Shown: positions 24,630-36,618, counted from the first letter of the stretch. The stretch: 64,000 bases of DNA from Phascolomyces articulosus (GCA_025677815.1 JAIXMP010000034.1:62001-126000), one strand, 5' to 3'. Numbers and translations are program-made. Notes: generated by a model not told the origin, from the letters alone.

Positions 24630-24834
24630 TGTTACAAAATGGTGAAGGAATTATTTATATATATATATAACTATTTATTATTTTTGTTGCAAAAAAAAAG
24701 TAGTAACGAGACGTGTGACCCTAAAAAAAAGTTGTTGTTTGCTTGACAACGAGAGATGTGTGTGTTACATGAAAGATTGTTTTGAAACCCGACTCTTGTA
24801 AGTTTCGTGGCAACTAGATTGATGACTCTGCCAC

Positions 24835-24885
24835 GCTGAGAGAGCGATAAATTTGCACACGTAGTAGTCACTACGCTTACTACGT
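24835..24885. repeat. Inverted repeat, left arm
   Basis: Contains a 27-nt block (CGCTGAGAGAGCG, then ATAAATTTGCACAC) and, just inside it, GTAGTCACTACGCTT. The same two blocks occur inverted at about 31468-31541. It may be the terminal repeat of a degraded element or a duplicated control region. Confidence 0.65.
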
Positions 24886-24948
24886 TAACAATGATTTGAT
24901 TACAGACAGAAGAAAATATTATTATTCTCTTCAATAAACGCTCCATCC

Positions 24949-25039
24949 ATGACTACAACCAATAGATTTCATAGAAAAATCAGTACCTTTCAACCATTTC
25001 TACGTTTGATCACAAAGGGAACTGAAGAAGAAAAAGAAT
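24949..25039 (+). CDS. Possible orphan first exon
   Basis: An ATG opens 30 codons (MTTTNRFHRKISTFQPFLRL, then ITKGTEEEKE) and ends at a good GTAAGT donor. It lies divergent to the Ugo1-like gene, where a promoter would be expected. No downstream exon in phase was found within the repeat-rich sequence that follows. It may be the start of a gene whose body was lost or displaced, or a chance frame. Confidence 0.3.
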
Positions 25040-25891
25040 GTAAGTTATATAAAATACATGCTTTTATTTTGGACAATAATAATATCTTATGCTTTGATGG
25101 CTGATCCACCCAAAACAGCCAACATATTTTAGTTATATAGCTACTCCAATTTATAGCTTTTGCCCATCCATGTTGTTATACATATTCGACGAAACTAAGT
25201 ATTAATAATATATAATGAACAAAAAAAACATACTTTATGCTATGTATATACAACTTGAAAAAGTATAGAAAATTATCTGTAATGCTCTTAGCTAATTGTT
25301 ATAATAAAAAGTATATAAGTAGTAATATATAATTCAATAATGGTTCCCAGAAACTACTACTACACAAGGATATGACATTACATCAGTTACGGCCTATCTC
25401 ATCCTCCAGATGAAAGACTAGGTACAAATGATCCCCCCCCAAAAAAAAAAGAAAAACAGAACATTGAAGAGAGAAAGAGTCGTAATGAATGGTCACTACC
25501 AACTAACTGTAGCAGGTCTCGGATATGGTATTTCCAGATATTACACATCCAACACCGCACAGCCTATAGCGAAATTACCTACTCATTTGCAGAGAAATGC
25601 TTTCCCAACTTTTGGCTCAAGAAGAAGAGAGTCTCCTTAGCATCTCTTACTTTAGGATACCTTACTTAGGCCTTGCCAAATAGTATATATCTTATTGTAC
25701 CGTAACAAAAAACACCCAAATCAAGTAAATTCTTCTCTTGATTAGCTTTGTCAAAATAAAGTTTTTTTTCTGAGATAATTTGCTTTTGGCAGAAGAAACG
25801 GGCGACAGAGAATTTAACTGACTGTCGAATAAAATCTATACCACGTAAAATTCAATTGTATTGTCAACCGTCAACTTGGATTAGTTTTTCA
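25040..25891. other. No firm gene; one protein-like segment
   Basis: A stretch near 25490-25640 reads HYQLTVAGLGYGISRYY and onward to a stop. The GLGYG block recalls the G-box of mitochondrial histidine-kinase-like (PDK) proteins, but the surrounding residues do not match well. I leave it unassigned. Confidence 0.3.
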
Positions 25892-26900
25892 TCATCTGAA
25901 AAGGTCTTTATATTTTTGATCTTTCAAATAGGTAGGGTTATGAGGGTCAAATTTAGTATTGGGCTCTAAATTGCTCTTCTTCATTATTTCAATAATTTCA
26001 TATTCATAATCATTGTAAATCGGAAATCCAACAACATTCGTATCTGGATAATACATATCCAAGATACGACTATTGTCGATACCTAACATTTTCAGATTTT
26101 TGCGTTGTTCTGAAACTGGGTTACCCCCTCGCGTTGGAAAGTTATTAAAACAGAAAGCATGTGTTGCTGAAGGGACTGTAAATGCAAGGGCTGCTGCTTC
26201 TTTCCTTTTTCGTATTATCGCCGAGGGTACTTTGTTACGGGTTTTGTTTTTCATATGTTGGACAGCACGATATTGATCATTCCAAGAATTAATTGGTTGG
26301 ATATCGTTTTGTGTTGACTTGGGAGCATATCTCCATTCAAGGCTTCCAGCGGTTAGTGAATCTGCCTGTATTGTAGTTTTGGTTTGCTTTTGACGAAGTT
26401 AATTATTTTCTATTTCCAATTCCTGAATACGTGATTTACGTAGCCGTAAATAATTCCTTTAGGACTGTATGAAGCCGTTTAGTTAAATTCAGGAGATCTA
26501 TAAGTTTGATTCTCCTGTTTTTGTGTACATGTCGTTAGTTGATTAACTCTTTTCATCATGGCAGTTAAAACTTCTGGCGTTGCTTGATGATGCTCAAAAT
26601 GTGCATTGGAAAACCGTTCCAAAAGCTTGGCTTACTGTTGGTTGGCGATTGGTGTTTATTGTTTGTTGATGTCACATCTGTTATTTGTTGTGTGAGTGGT
26701 ATATCATCAGCCCAGTTGATTGTCATGGTGGCTGACATGGTGCGTGGTAGTACTGTGGTTGATATGGTAGTATTTGGTTTTGTTGCATCAAAGCTTTAAA
26801 TACTACTCTGGTCATCATTATCAATATCCTTGATAGTATTCGGGAGACTCGCTACTATACCTTTAAGGTGGACAAGTGTAAAATGGTTGTTACTGTTTTT
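25892..26900 (-). pseudogene. LINE/retroelement ORF1-type relic
   Basis: The best-preserved part (about 26405-25892) has WRYAPKSTQNDIQPINSWND, then TVPSATHAFCFNNFP, LGIDNSRILDMYYPD and NVVGFPIYNDYEYE. This order resembles, from memory, the N-terminal ORF of Mucorales LINE elements. Further upstream (26900-26405) the same strand shows broken pieces such as HHQATPEVLTAMMKRVNQLT with stops between them. No reverse transcriptase follows. Inactive remnant. Confidence 0.55.
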
Positions 26901-28070
26901 GCAATTAATTTGAGGGGTTTTTTCTTTTGCTCCAGAATTCAATTTGACTTCTTGGTTGCCTCTACGGTTAATTTGATCTTTGAGATGACAGGAGGGATGA
27001 CAGGCTTTGAGAGCGATGCAAGGTGAACTTATCGTTGAGAATTTTTATTGATTTGGGGGTGAGACGGAGAGAACAGGATTGTTGTGATCCGACTACTGGA
27101 TCTATGAAGTAAAAAAAAAAAACCTACAGAAAGTGAGGATATGCAAAATCCAAATACGATTTACTATGTTTTTTGAGTGGTTTGCTTTGAAAAAAGCTAC
27201 AAAAAGTGGGGATCTACAAAAAACGGGGCTGCAAAAAAGCAAGGCGCACTGTACTTTTTTTTTATATCGGGGAGTGGAATTAGGTGAGTGTTAACTCAAT
27301 TTTTTTATGTGTATTATTCGTTAATGTGCTTTTGCGAGGGCGACATTAGGTTTGAAATATATGTTCAATAGAAAATGTTTTAATATTTAACATGACGAAA
27401 AGCCATGTTGTGAAAAGGAAAAGTGTAAAAAAAATAGGCTAAAGTGATCCTAAAAAATACGGTAGATGAAGCTGTAGCTGATTTATGCAGTCTAATATCA
27501 GGAAATAAATATATTTCTGGTAGTATATTACTAGCTGTTGTCGTTGATATGTCCTAACTGAGAAGACAGTTGTTTGGTTGGTCCAATAGATATGAGGCAA
27601 AGGCTTCTGTGTTTGATAAAGTTGCACTCGCAATTTCTTAGAATCCCTTTTTTTAACAGGAACTTTTTGAACTCGGGTTTAAACCGTTCAGTTACTATAT
27701 TGCGTAGTAGTACTTTTGGTAAAAGTCGATTCCATTCTAAGCTTGCTGTAAGAAGTTGTGAGATGAAATGAATAAAGTTTTCTCGATTTTTATAATGTCA
27801 GAATGATAATCTGGTTCTTTTTATGTAACCTGAATGTACATATCTCCTTAAACTGGACTGCTTCAAACAACGCTGACGCTAGTGACGGTGAAACTTTAGG
27901 AGTAGTATATTTTCACATTTGACTTTCTGTGAAGATCAACAAGCTGGTTGCATAATGATACAGGAATGAGGCAAAAATCGTCACATAAACAATATGAAAT
28001 ATAGCCAAACGATGCATTTAGGCGTAACTAGATTAACAGTCCTCGTAAAAAAAAAGTCGAAGAGATAAGC
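26901..28070. other. No supported gene
   Basis: AT-rich DNA. A short run near 27190-27250 repeats CTACAAAAAGTGGGGAT-like blocks three times with decay. Scattered short frames have no recognisable motifs. Confidence 0.4.
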
Positions 28071-28080
28071 TATATAAATA
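28071..28080 (+). promoter_or_regulatory. TATA box of small secreted protein gene
   Basis: TATATAAATA lies 93 bp upstream of the ATG at 28164, a typical fungal distance, in an otherwise repeat-rich area. Confidence 0.6.
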
Positions 28081-28163
28081 GACCTGTTTTCTTTGGTAAT
28101 TTATTTTGCTCATCATCAATTTTATTTATATTTATCTTCTTCGCTATCTCCACACCCATTAAG

Positions 28164-28388
28164 ATGCGTTCAATCACTACTGTTTTTACTATCTTTGCCA
28201 TGGTCACCCTATTTACAATTTCTTCTTCTGCTACCCCGGTTGAATATCAAGAAGGGCAAGGAAGCGCCAAAAAAATAAACCTTTTAGAAACTAGAGGTCC
28301 ACTTCCCAATCTGAATTGTCCTTTCTGTTTGTATAAGGCAGGCAAAAACCATGAAGACCCAAAGGAAAAATGTGCTAGTGTTTGCTAA
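28164..28388 (+). CDS. Small secreted cysteine-containing protein
   Basis: A 74-aa single-exon frame. Residues 1-23 form a clear signal peptide (MRSITTVFTIFAMVTLFTIS, then Ser/Ala before a likely cut after SSA). The mature part is short: a Lys-rich middle (EGQGSAKKINLLETRG), then CPFC, then C and C at the end (C-x2-C...C-x3-C), enough for two disulphides. A TATA box sits at 28071. Size and layout fit the broad class of small secreted fungal proteins, but I recognise no family. No pro-peptide Kex2 site (KR) is evident. Confidence 0.68.
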   Translation: MRSITTVFTIFAMVTLFTISSSATPVEYQEGQGSAKKINLLETRGPLPNLNCPFCLYKAGKNHEDPKEKCASVC

Positions 28389-30700
28389 TTCTTTTCTTTT
28401 CTGTCAAAAGCAGTCATTCATATATTGAGTAATATATTCACTTTATTTATATTATTTCCCTACAATATTCGCTATTGTCGTTTTCTACTTTGCTTTTTTA
28501 TATTATTGTTTCCATCATAAAAAATGTAAATATTAGTACACATATTTTTTGCTCCCTTTTACTACTACCAAAATGAATAATGTACTTTGTTTTTATTGGC
28601 ATGTGTACACCTTCAATATAGCAAGCTATAATAGTTTCCTTTTAATTCTACAAGAGTTGAGGAATTAGTATAAATATATTGTGCTTTTGCCCAATATACG
28701 GCATAAGTCAGTTAAATACGTACCTTGAAAAAAAGGAAAAGAAAAGTTTTGGAATCGTAAAAATCAGTAGATTACCATCTGCTGATCAACAAAAATAGAT
28801 ATTAAGATGATACTTACGTACCAACAGCCGGTTATATTTATAAATATTAGATTTTAAAGCGATGTATGATTCTCTCGTTATTATTATGAAAGGGTATATT
28901 TTACTTAATAATTTCACTTTTATTAAAAAGGAAAATTATTATTCTTAATGTGTTATGTATGGTTTGATATGCCAAGTCGATAGTTTCTTTTGCTACGTGT
29001 CGGAGATGATGAATACATGTTGTCCTATCTTTATTTCATTTGGCGGTTGATTGTTCCCCTGATAATAAATCAGCGCTATGGAGAAATATATGCAGATCCT
29101 TGTTTGTGACCAGCTGAAACAAAAATAGGTCAGTAAACAAGGTACACCACGCCAGGAACCACTTGTAACTTTATTTCCACGAAAGCAACATTGTCTACTT
29201 TTTTTTTGACATTCACTCCATTAACTTTTTTTATTACTACTTAATCATATAATTAACACCCAAAGATACACACATCGGAGCTTTAATTAAATATAAAAAC
29301 ACCAATTTTTTTTTTTGCTATCTCTTTTTCTCTCTTTTTCCTTTTTTTTCTTTGGTCACCCTCACCCACATATTTTAACCGGCGGCCACCGTGTATGCGT
29401 CCGGTAAATACGGGTGAAGGGTACCCCTGCTGGCATAAAACACCCTCGTTGTTGTAATAAATAGAATAGAATAGTTTGATAAATAAATACTTATTTTTTT
29501 TAAATATTATAAACTTTAAAGTTTCCTTTTTTTAAAAAAAAAGATTGTAAAGATCTATTTTGTTGGTGTTGTGATTCGTTTTTTTATTTTTGGAAGGGTT
29601 TTCGAATGCACAGACAATGGCAATAAAACAGTATAGATCGAATATGTGTGTGCATTTATTACATGCTCTTTTTTACAACTTTGATCTGTTGCTTGAACAT
29701 GATCAATGAATTTAAACAATCATTAATAAACTTTTGTTACGAAATAGAGTTTATCTATTTAACAATAAGCGTATGTACAGTATTTGAAACATCTACGTCC
29801 AAGTTGTACTCAAGTCAATGAATAGCAATGTGAAAAAAGAGATTCTTGCTAGGTTTTTGTTTTGAATGGAGCAAAACTTCGGTTCTTTGCTTTTAACACA
29901 ATCGCATCGATTGTGAAATGGATTGTTAATCTTATTCAGTTCTTTTTGAGAAAAAAAAAACGCGACTTGATCTCCATATGGCATTAACATTCTTATCGCT
30001 TTGAATGGTGATCTGTCATATTTTTATTGCTGATCAAAAACTGATACACTATAGAATCGCCGTGTAAATGGAGGAAGTAATAGGCTGATCATACTTTTTT
30101 AGCTTGATTCATCACTATAGGGTGATAAACACCAGAAGGACAGACAATACTCCAATAATAGCGTATGCTGTAGTGGCTATGTCAACTATGATCTTCACCG
30201 GTTTAGAGAATATAATACACAACTTTCACTTTTATCACCGAATTGTTATAAAAAGCGGTTGGAATAAAGTGCTTTATTTATTTATTTATCACTCTCATAT
30301 TTTGAAATAATGTTTGAGCAAGAAGCTTTTGTTTGGATGGCGTAGAATATATCACAGCATCTTTTGGAGTGTCGTGTTCCGAAGCATATATATATGGAAG
30401 GTGTGTATCGCGCCCATTGTAAAAGTCATATACTAACACCAACGCGACAAATACGACTGATGACATATATGTTTCATAAACCAATCAATGAGATCGAAAA
30501 ACGCGTAAAGCCGTATTGTGTATGAATAAAAAAACAACGAGGCAAAGTGGGTTGTATCTACTGCCAACGATCTCAATAACAGAGATAAGGGTGTTTAAAA
30601 CACAAGGACCCAATTAAAATTTACGCGCTCCTGTGTTTGTTATAGCCAAAAAAGCAGCCGACGTAAAGGATCAAATAGTTCCAAGATGCTGTATACTCCA
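28389..30700. other. Repeat-rich, no firm gene
   Basis: Contains relic pieces only. At about 29000-29110, minus strand, a peptide LVTNKDLHIFLHSADLL parallels LVIIKDLHQFIGSID near 55745-55795, minus strand, suggesting copies of one degraded coding repeat. At 29360-29480 a GC-richer block ends in TAATAAATAGAATAGAATAG, like a retroelement 3' tail. Other short frames (29793-29990, 30104-30310) have no support. Confidence 0.4.
29370..29480 (+). repeat. Candidate LINE 3' tail
   Basis: A GC-rich segment (GGCGGCCACCGTG through GGGTACCCCTGCTGGC) followed by simple AATAAATAGAATAGAATAG repeats. This is the form expected of a LINE 3' UTR plus tail. No coding sequence is attached. Confidence 0.35.
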
Positions 30701-31038
30701 GCAAAATTGATCCTGGCTATAAAGCCATCATTAACAGACAGCTCTGCTTCTACAGCTTGTTAAAGAAATCAACTGTAAAACAATTTCCTCACTTTGGTGA
30801 TATTTTTTCAGATCTAGGTCTAGATTGTGATCCTAGTGATCATGCTGTTGGTAATGGCAATTATGCCATTATTAATTATAATAGTGATATAGATGATGAC
30901 GATGATGATGATGGTGGTGGTGGTGATGTTGCAGGCTATGATGAACAGCTGCATTTTATGGGACAAATGATCACTGATGTTGAACATGAAGTTCCTAATG
31001 ATGAAGATGAAGAATATGAATACGAAACAGAATTTTAA
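30678..31038 (+). pseudogene. Acidic C-terminal coding fragment, unknown family
   Basis: An AG at 30677-30678 opens a frame that reads QDAVYSSKIDPGYKAIINRQ, then LLKKSTVKQFPHFGDIFSDL and DPSDHAVGNGNYAIINYNSD, followed by an Asp run, a Gly run and an Asp/Glu-rich end (YEYETEF) at 31038. No ATG starts it and upstream sequence in the same area has stops. It looks like the last exon of a gene, possibly transposon-borne, whose 5' part is missing. Confidence 0.4.
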
Positions 31039-31467
31039 ATATATTTTTAGAGGCAGTTATTCAGAGCCATAATTTAAATATTTCACGAACTAATTAATCA
31101 TCTTTATTATTATTTATGGTACATATTTTACTGGAAGAAGGTTAGACATTTAAAATAGTGATAATTGGTAATTGTAAAGGCTTCAGTACATGCCTGGTAC
31201 TTTCATTTCATATAATTCTTTGGGAAAAAAATAGAAATGCGTTGATGGTAGAGTGATGGTCATATAAAAAAGTGTTATTTTTATTCATCACATTTAATAC
31301 AAAAAATGTATCCCTATATTTATAGCTAATAAAAATTACATTTTGCAAATTTATAATGAATCATAAATTTTAAATGTTATGAAGCAATATAGAGGCATGA
31401 AGGTTTAGTGTTGTTATAAGCAGAAGCATTATTCGACAGCTTTTTTAACCACAGCAAAATTTTTATA
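31039..31467. other. AT-rich intergenic
   Basis: No gene or clear repeat seen. Confidence 0.4.
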
Positions 31468-31545
31468 GACGTAACAAGCGTAGTGACTACTTCAACGCTC
31501 AGAGCGCTACTATGTGTGCAAATTTATCGCTCTCTCAGCGGTTCC
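31468..31545. repeat. Inverted repeat, right arm
   Basis: Carries AAGCGTAGTGACTAC and GTGTGCAAATTTAT followed by CGCTCTCTCAGCG: the inverted form of the blocks at 24835-24885, 6.6 kb away. An additional ~20 bp separates the two blocks here compared with the left arm. Confidence 0.65.
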
Positions 31546-31767
31546 GAGGAGCAAATCCAGCTTACTATGGTGAGTTTTTTCTCTATTTACTTAAAAAAGG
31601 TGAAGAATTTATTATGAATGATAATGAGTGGGAGGGGGTATAGAGTAAATAATAAAAGATTATTATCTGTTGCATTTGAACAAGATAAAGTAAAGAAAAG
31701 AACAAATTTACAAATAGAAACAAAAAGGAAATTATGAACAAAAAAAAAAGTAAGGGAATAATATTTT

Positions 31768-33862
31768 TTAAGGTCTATATATAAAGTGAATATCCTGTAC
31801 ATCCGTAAGATTCTCTCCTTCGTTCCTCATCGAAAATGGATCATTTTTAGAACGATTTGATTTCTCCTGTTCCGTCGTAGGATCAGAACCATTGGTAGAT
31901 ACTTGTTGAAGATGATTCAACTTTATATTTCGATCACGGTATAAACTCCATCCAATATAAAGTAATAAACAAATGGAAACAAATTCGGCCACAATAAAAA
32001 CAATCATGGGTGCTGTTCGTCTTGCCACAGAGATCGAATCCGATGAATAATGAAGTAACAAGGGACCTAAAAATTGACCCAGATTGATGGCAAATACATT
32101 GGAAATAGTATAAAAGATGATTTTGGTATATCCGGAAACATTGCTAGAAATAATCGCTTGTGTGCCTGAAGTAGCGAAATTAGGAGGTGCAAATACGACC
32201 CCCACCATTTTTCCTGCTGGACTTTCCATCGAACATAATAAAATCATCCCTATAAGCGGGATCAAAGAAAATCCGGCAATCGTAAATGCAATATGGTCTC
32301 GTAATCGAGATCTTAATACACGTCTTGCAAAAAATACATAGGTAAGAATATCGTATACACCACGTGGGATATTTAATAAAATAGATTGAACGTGCTATAG
32401 GATTGGTATGTGTGAGAGTTTTGTCAGATGCCTAAAAGTAAAAAAGAGAAGGAAAAAAAACTCACGTCGAATCCAAAATCATCGATGATTTGAGAACTAA
32501 ATTCACCAATGCAACCCATTGGCATACTAACAAGAAATGCAATCAAGACTTGACAATAATATCGAGGTTCTAAAAGTGCTTCTTGAATATGATTCCATTG
32601 AATCTTGGTCTGTCGTGTGAAAGCAGTATCCATCACACGTGCATCGATTTTATCTTGTTGTTCAGGTGTAAATCCAAATCGTTTTGAATATAGATTATCT
32701 GGAAGGTAGAATGCTGTAGTGATGCTTGCTGCAATGGTAATGGTTCCCCAAATGAGACTCACCCTAAATTTAATAATTAAATATATATATCAGATAGATG
32801 TATAAAGACTTTCAAGGCATGATAAAATAAAACTCACCATTTCCAAGCACTTACACCATGGGCATCTAAAAAAAATCAATAAAATTATAGAATCCTATAA
32901 GTACGAATTCTCATATATGTATTACACATGATGCATGAATGATAGTAATAATTTGATACTTTACCACCCACATGACTAAACCCCAAAGTAATTAAACTTC
33001 CAAAAGAAACAGCCGCCGTCATAGCCGTATAACAAAACCCAATATATAAAAGTTGTTGTGACCGACGATAAAGAGTTTTAATTAAAATAAAAGCTGCAGG
33101 AAGTACTGTTGCTTCACATATACCCAATAATAGACGACATGCCAATAAACCGGAAAAGTTTGTACATGCCATCATGCAGGTAAGAACAATACCCCATCCA
33201 ATCATACTTATTCCCATCACTTGAGCGGGTGGAAATTTTTGAACGAATAAACCTGCTGGTATCTACTATATAAAATCATTCCAAGTGTATTTTTTTTTTG
33301 GGTTGTTGTCAATAATAACAAAAATGAAATGTATATATATTTTGTGTAAAGGGAAAAAAAAGATACTTTACCAACATGATCATGGTACCCATGTTAAGTG
33401 CAGGACTTAGCCAATAAAATTGATCCAAAGTCATTTCTGTATTACCAGAAAAACCTAATGGACCTGTATAATTAAGTAATTGTTTATCGATTTGCTAATA
33501 AAAAAAAACAAAACAAGGGATCATAATTGATTTATTAATAAAAAGATGACAGCTTTTTTATGAAGAGGAGAGAGGATCGAAACGATCGTAAAAAAAAAGG
33601 GGGAGGGAAAGGAGTTTTTTTTTTTTACTTGAAGAAACATAATCACTGCCAAGAACGGTAAGACTATAAAATTGATCTTGTAGATAACTTTACGCCCTGA
33701 ACTTTTTTTATGCTTTATTGATGACAACAAAGAAGGTGAAGTATGTTCTACTAGGACGGAATCGTGACAAGAAGAATCACTTGAGGATCGGTCTAATGAC
33801 ATGGTGTCATTGCGAAGTATAACATGTTCATCGTCTTGTTGTTTTTCAAAGTCTGAACGCAT
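31768..33862 (-). CDS. MFS transporter, anion:cation symporter (allantoate permease-like) type
   Basis: Minus-strand exons: 33862-33629, 33494-33372, 33262-32965, 32865-32838 (28 nt), 32763-32466 and 32394-31768. They are in phase and encode 535 aa. The start is the ATG at 33862. An N-terminal cytosolic Ser-rich tail precedes YKINFIVLPFLAVIMFLQ. The MFS signatures RLLLGICEATVLPAAF, IKTLYRRSQQ (loop basic motif) and GWSLYRDRN, and about twelve hydrophobic segments, match the Dal5/Tna1 branch that imports carboxylate-type vitamins or nitrogen compounds. The substrate cannot be read from sequence. The microexon DAHGVSAWKW codes for the conserved loop before the sixth membrane segment. Confidence 0.92.
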
Positions 33863-34447
33863 ATACAAAAAAAATAAAATACGGATGTGAAAAGAGAGAG
33901 AGAGGAAGAGAGAGAAAGACAGAAACGTAAGAAAGAATTCTTGATCTATTAGATTATAGAAATTGTTACTGGAATTTTTTTTTTGCTTTTATATAGCTTA
34001 TAATAAAAATGCCAAGTAAGGCTTCACTCCGATGCTAAACTGTAAAGCCGATATTTCCAACCAAACAAAAAAAAACCTCTTCTTTTTAGTTTAGAAAACC
34101 CAGATCTCTTTTTTCTAATACGTAAAACTACCTCTTTTTTTTACTCTATACTTTTTACTTCAATCTTTCTATAATACGTTAATTATTAGCCTTGGCATTT
34201 TGAAAAAAGAATTATCCAAATAACTCCATTTAAATCATCAAGTAATTCTATATTTATTTTTTTCACACACAAAAAATAAAAAGAGAGAGAGAGAGAGAGA
34301 GGAATGATACAACAAGATTGCATTTGATTATGTTACATTTTAGATACAAGTAAGAGAGTATATGAATATGTATAAGGTGTGTGTGCGTGTGTGTTTTTCT
34401 TTTTAAGATTAGATAAGAATCAAAAAAAAGGAGGAGGAGGAGGATCA
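33863..34447. other. Intergenic between two minus-strand genes
   Basis: Promoter side of the MFS gene and 3' side of the F-box gene. GA-rich (GAGAGA) and GT-rich microsatellites (34375-34392). No gene seen. Confidence 0.5.
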
Positions 34448-36286
34448 TCATTTTACAATAAACTGTTCCAAAGAATGACATTGTATAATACTTGGATAAT
34501 AATAATCCATCTTCTTTTCAAGGAGCAAAGAAGAATGTTGTTTAGGATGATGATGAGCCATGAAAAATCGGGGTAATTCATTCATGGTCAAGAGTTGCAC
34601 GAGTCCAAGTGGATCATCAAAAGCGCCGAGATAATCCGTTAAAGAAACTCCTTCGAATACGATCGATTGCATGACATGATGTGGCATATGCAATCGAAAT
34701 GTTTTATGTAATAATAATAATACATTACAATCCAATAAAGCTAATTGATTGAATCTTGGACATTGTTTTGTTATTGCGTCTAAGGCTGAATCACATATCC
34801 AACTCTTTTTTAATTTCATATCGCGGAGTGGGTGATATTGTTCACTCGTAGGAGCACCGCATTCTAAACTAATTGATTCAGCATGGAATCGTCGGAGAAA
34901 AGGTAATTCTGTGAGGAGTCGATTGAGATTGAGTCGATGCGGAAATGGATGGTGATGGGGTGTATGACCATGAAGGTTTAATTCAATGATTTGTCGTTTT
35001 TCAAATTTTAAGTAGATATTAAATAAATCAATAGGTGCATTTGCAAGTGCTTCTTGAATTTCTGATAGATGTACTGTTTTCTTTGATTGTTGTTGTTGAT
35101 CATGGGGCATCTTTATCCCTGAGGTGTTGTAGTGTTGAGAAAGAATCTTGGAACGTAATTGAGAGATGAAACAAACTAACGCATTTTGTATTGATGTTAA
35201 ATGATTTAATAATAATCCATGTTTCGTCAGGACAACAATAGCATCGTCATCATCATCATCGGAAAAAACGTGGTTATTATTTTTCGGAGATTCCGTTGAA
35301 TAAACGTGGTGATAACCGAGTTTTAACCGATCCAAGTGAGGATATGTTGTTAATAAATAGTGTATCCATCCGCTCGTCATGATAGTATCATATCCATAAT
35401 GTTGGGCTGTTTGGATTGTTAATTGTTGTAAAAGCCCGCGCTTTTTTTCATTATCGTTATAATAATAGCTCGTGCCATTATAGTTTTGATGGAATGTTGA
35501 AAAGTTCATGTGTTCCTGTTGTTGTTGATACTGTTGAAACGACAAAAGATCGTAAACATTAGTTTGTTGTTGTTGCTGTTGTGGAAGATGGCACAAAAAT
35601 TCGACAGATAGAGTCAAGTTCATAAGTGTAGGACAAGCTTGATGAATGTTCTTCAAATGATCTATTCGTAAAGCTCTAAAGATTTTATCCAATGTTAAAG
35701 AACGTAATGTAGAAGGAAGACATGCAAGTAATGACGAAGATTGGTGTAGAGGGGCAGAGTGTTGATAATAAGAATATACGTTTTGATCGTAATATTCATC
35801 GTAATAATCTACATCGCTATAGTCATCAACGTTGGTGTTATTGGCTATTTCGGTCATAAGCAGGGTATTATTATTCTTTAATGGTTGATAACAAAGAGAT
35901 ACATGAGATAAAGAAGATAAAGAAGAAAAGGGTTGTTTTTGTCTTTGAATATGATCATCGATTAATTCAAGATGAAGGGTATTTAGATGAGGACATTGTT
36001 TTAAAAGGTATTGTTGTTGATCGGAAGAAAAAAGACCATCATGCCAATATATTTCTCGTATCCATTGTCCTGGGTTAATTACTTTATCTTGCTGATCAGG
36101 CACAAGTTGTAAAAAAGTATTCCATTGTTTATAGGTGGTGAAATGAATGGATTGATATAAATAACGTCGAAAAAAAGAATACCATTGTCGATTGACATGA
36201 CAACATTGACCATGATCTTTTAATAAAAGTTGATTGGCAATGACCGTAAGAATCTCTACGGGTATATAAGACAAAGGGTTTGTCAT
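34448..36286 (-). CDS. F-box / leucine-rich-repeat-type protein
   Basis: Intronless frame of 612 aa starting at the ATG complementary to 36284-36286. Residues 5-50 form an F-box: YIPVEILTVIANQL, then HGQCCHVNRQWYSFFRRYLY and QSIHF, typical of fungal adaptors for SCF ubiquitin ligases. The remainder has irregular leucine-rich segments (PHLNTLHLELIDD, LPSTLRSLTLDKIF, CPTLMNLTLSVEF, CPRFNQLALLDCNVLLLL) and Gln/Asn-rich inserts. It would bind Skp1 and an unknown target. It shares a 332-bp divergent promoter with PDA1. Confidence 0.88.
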   Translation of the reverse strand: MTNPLSYIPVEILTVIANQLLLKDHGQCCHVNRQWYSFFRRYLYQSIHFTTYKQWNTFLQLVPDQQDKVINPGQWIREIYWHDGLFSSDQQQYLLKQCPHLNTLHLELIDDHIQRQKQPFSSLSSLSHVSLCYQPLKNNNTLLMTEIANNTNVDDYSDVDYYDEYYDQNVYSYYQHSAPLHQSSSLLACLPSTLRSLTLDKIFRALRIDHLKNIHQACPTLMNLTLSVEFLCHLPQQQQQQTNVYDLLSFQQYQQQQEHMNFSTFHQNYNGTSYYYNDNEKKRGLLQQLTIQTAQHYGYDTIMTSGWIHYLLTTYPHLDRLKLGYHHVYSTESPKNNNHVFSDDDDDDAIVVLTKHGLLLNHLTSIQNALVCFISQLRSKILSQHYNTSGIKMPHDQQQQSKKTVHLSEIQEALANAPIDLFNIYLKFEKRQIIELNLHGHTPHHHPFPHRLNLNRLLTELPFLRRFHAESISLECGAPTSEQYHPLRDMKLKKSWICDSALDAITKQCPRFNQLALLDCNVLLLLHKTFRLHMPHHVMQSIVFEGVSLTDYLGAFDDPLGLVQLLTMNELPRFFMAHHHPKQHSSLLLEKKMDYYYPSIIQCHSLEQFIVK

Positions 36287-36618
36287 AATAGTAATAATAA
36301 TAATAAAGGTAATTTACAAAAAAAAAAAAGAGAAAAGAAGAAAGAGAAATAACAAATGGTAGATTTGATATTTGATTATATTTATAATGGATTTAATTCT
36401 ATTTTTTTTTATTGTACAACTCGGCTTACATTGAAAATTTTAGCAAGTTACCCTTTCTCCCTTTATTTCGATGAATTGCATGATTTTCATTCAGAAATAT
36501 ATATTTTTTTTTTGCTTCTCAGATTTCATGCCTTTCGCCCTTTCTTTCCTCCCATAAAAAAAAACCACTTAATTTTTTTTCCCTTATCGTGATTATTATA
36601 AGACGTGATTGTGTTAAA
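36287..36618. promoter_or_regulatory. Bidirectional promoter between F-box gene and PDA1
   Basis: Both start codons face outward from this 332-bp spacer. It contains A/T tracts and pyrimidine-rich stretches on both strands but no unambiguous TATA element. Confidence 0.5.

Noticed and set aside
24671..24946. 91-codon minus-strand frame between the Ugo1-like gene and its neighbour
   Set aside because: Lies across the inverted-repeat arm and probable promoter, with no family resemblance; likely chance.
25490..25640. PDK-type G-box (AGLGYG) protein
   Set aside because: Only a few residues match the family and neighbouring blocks are absent.
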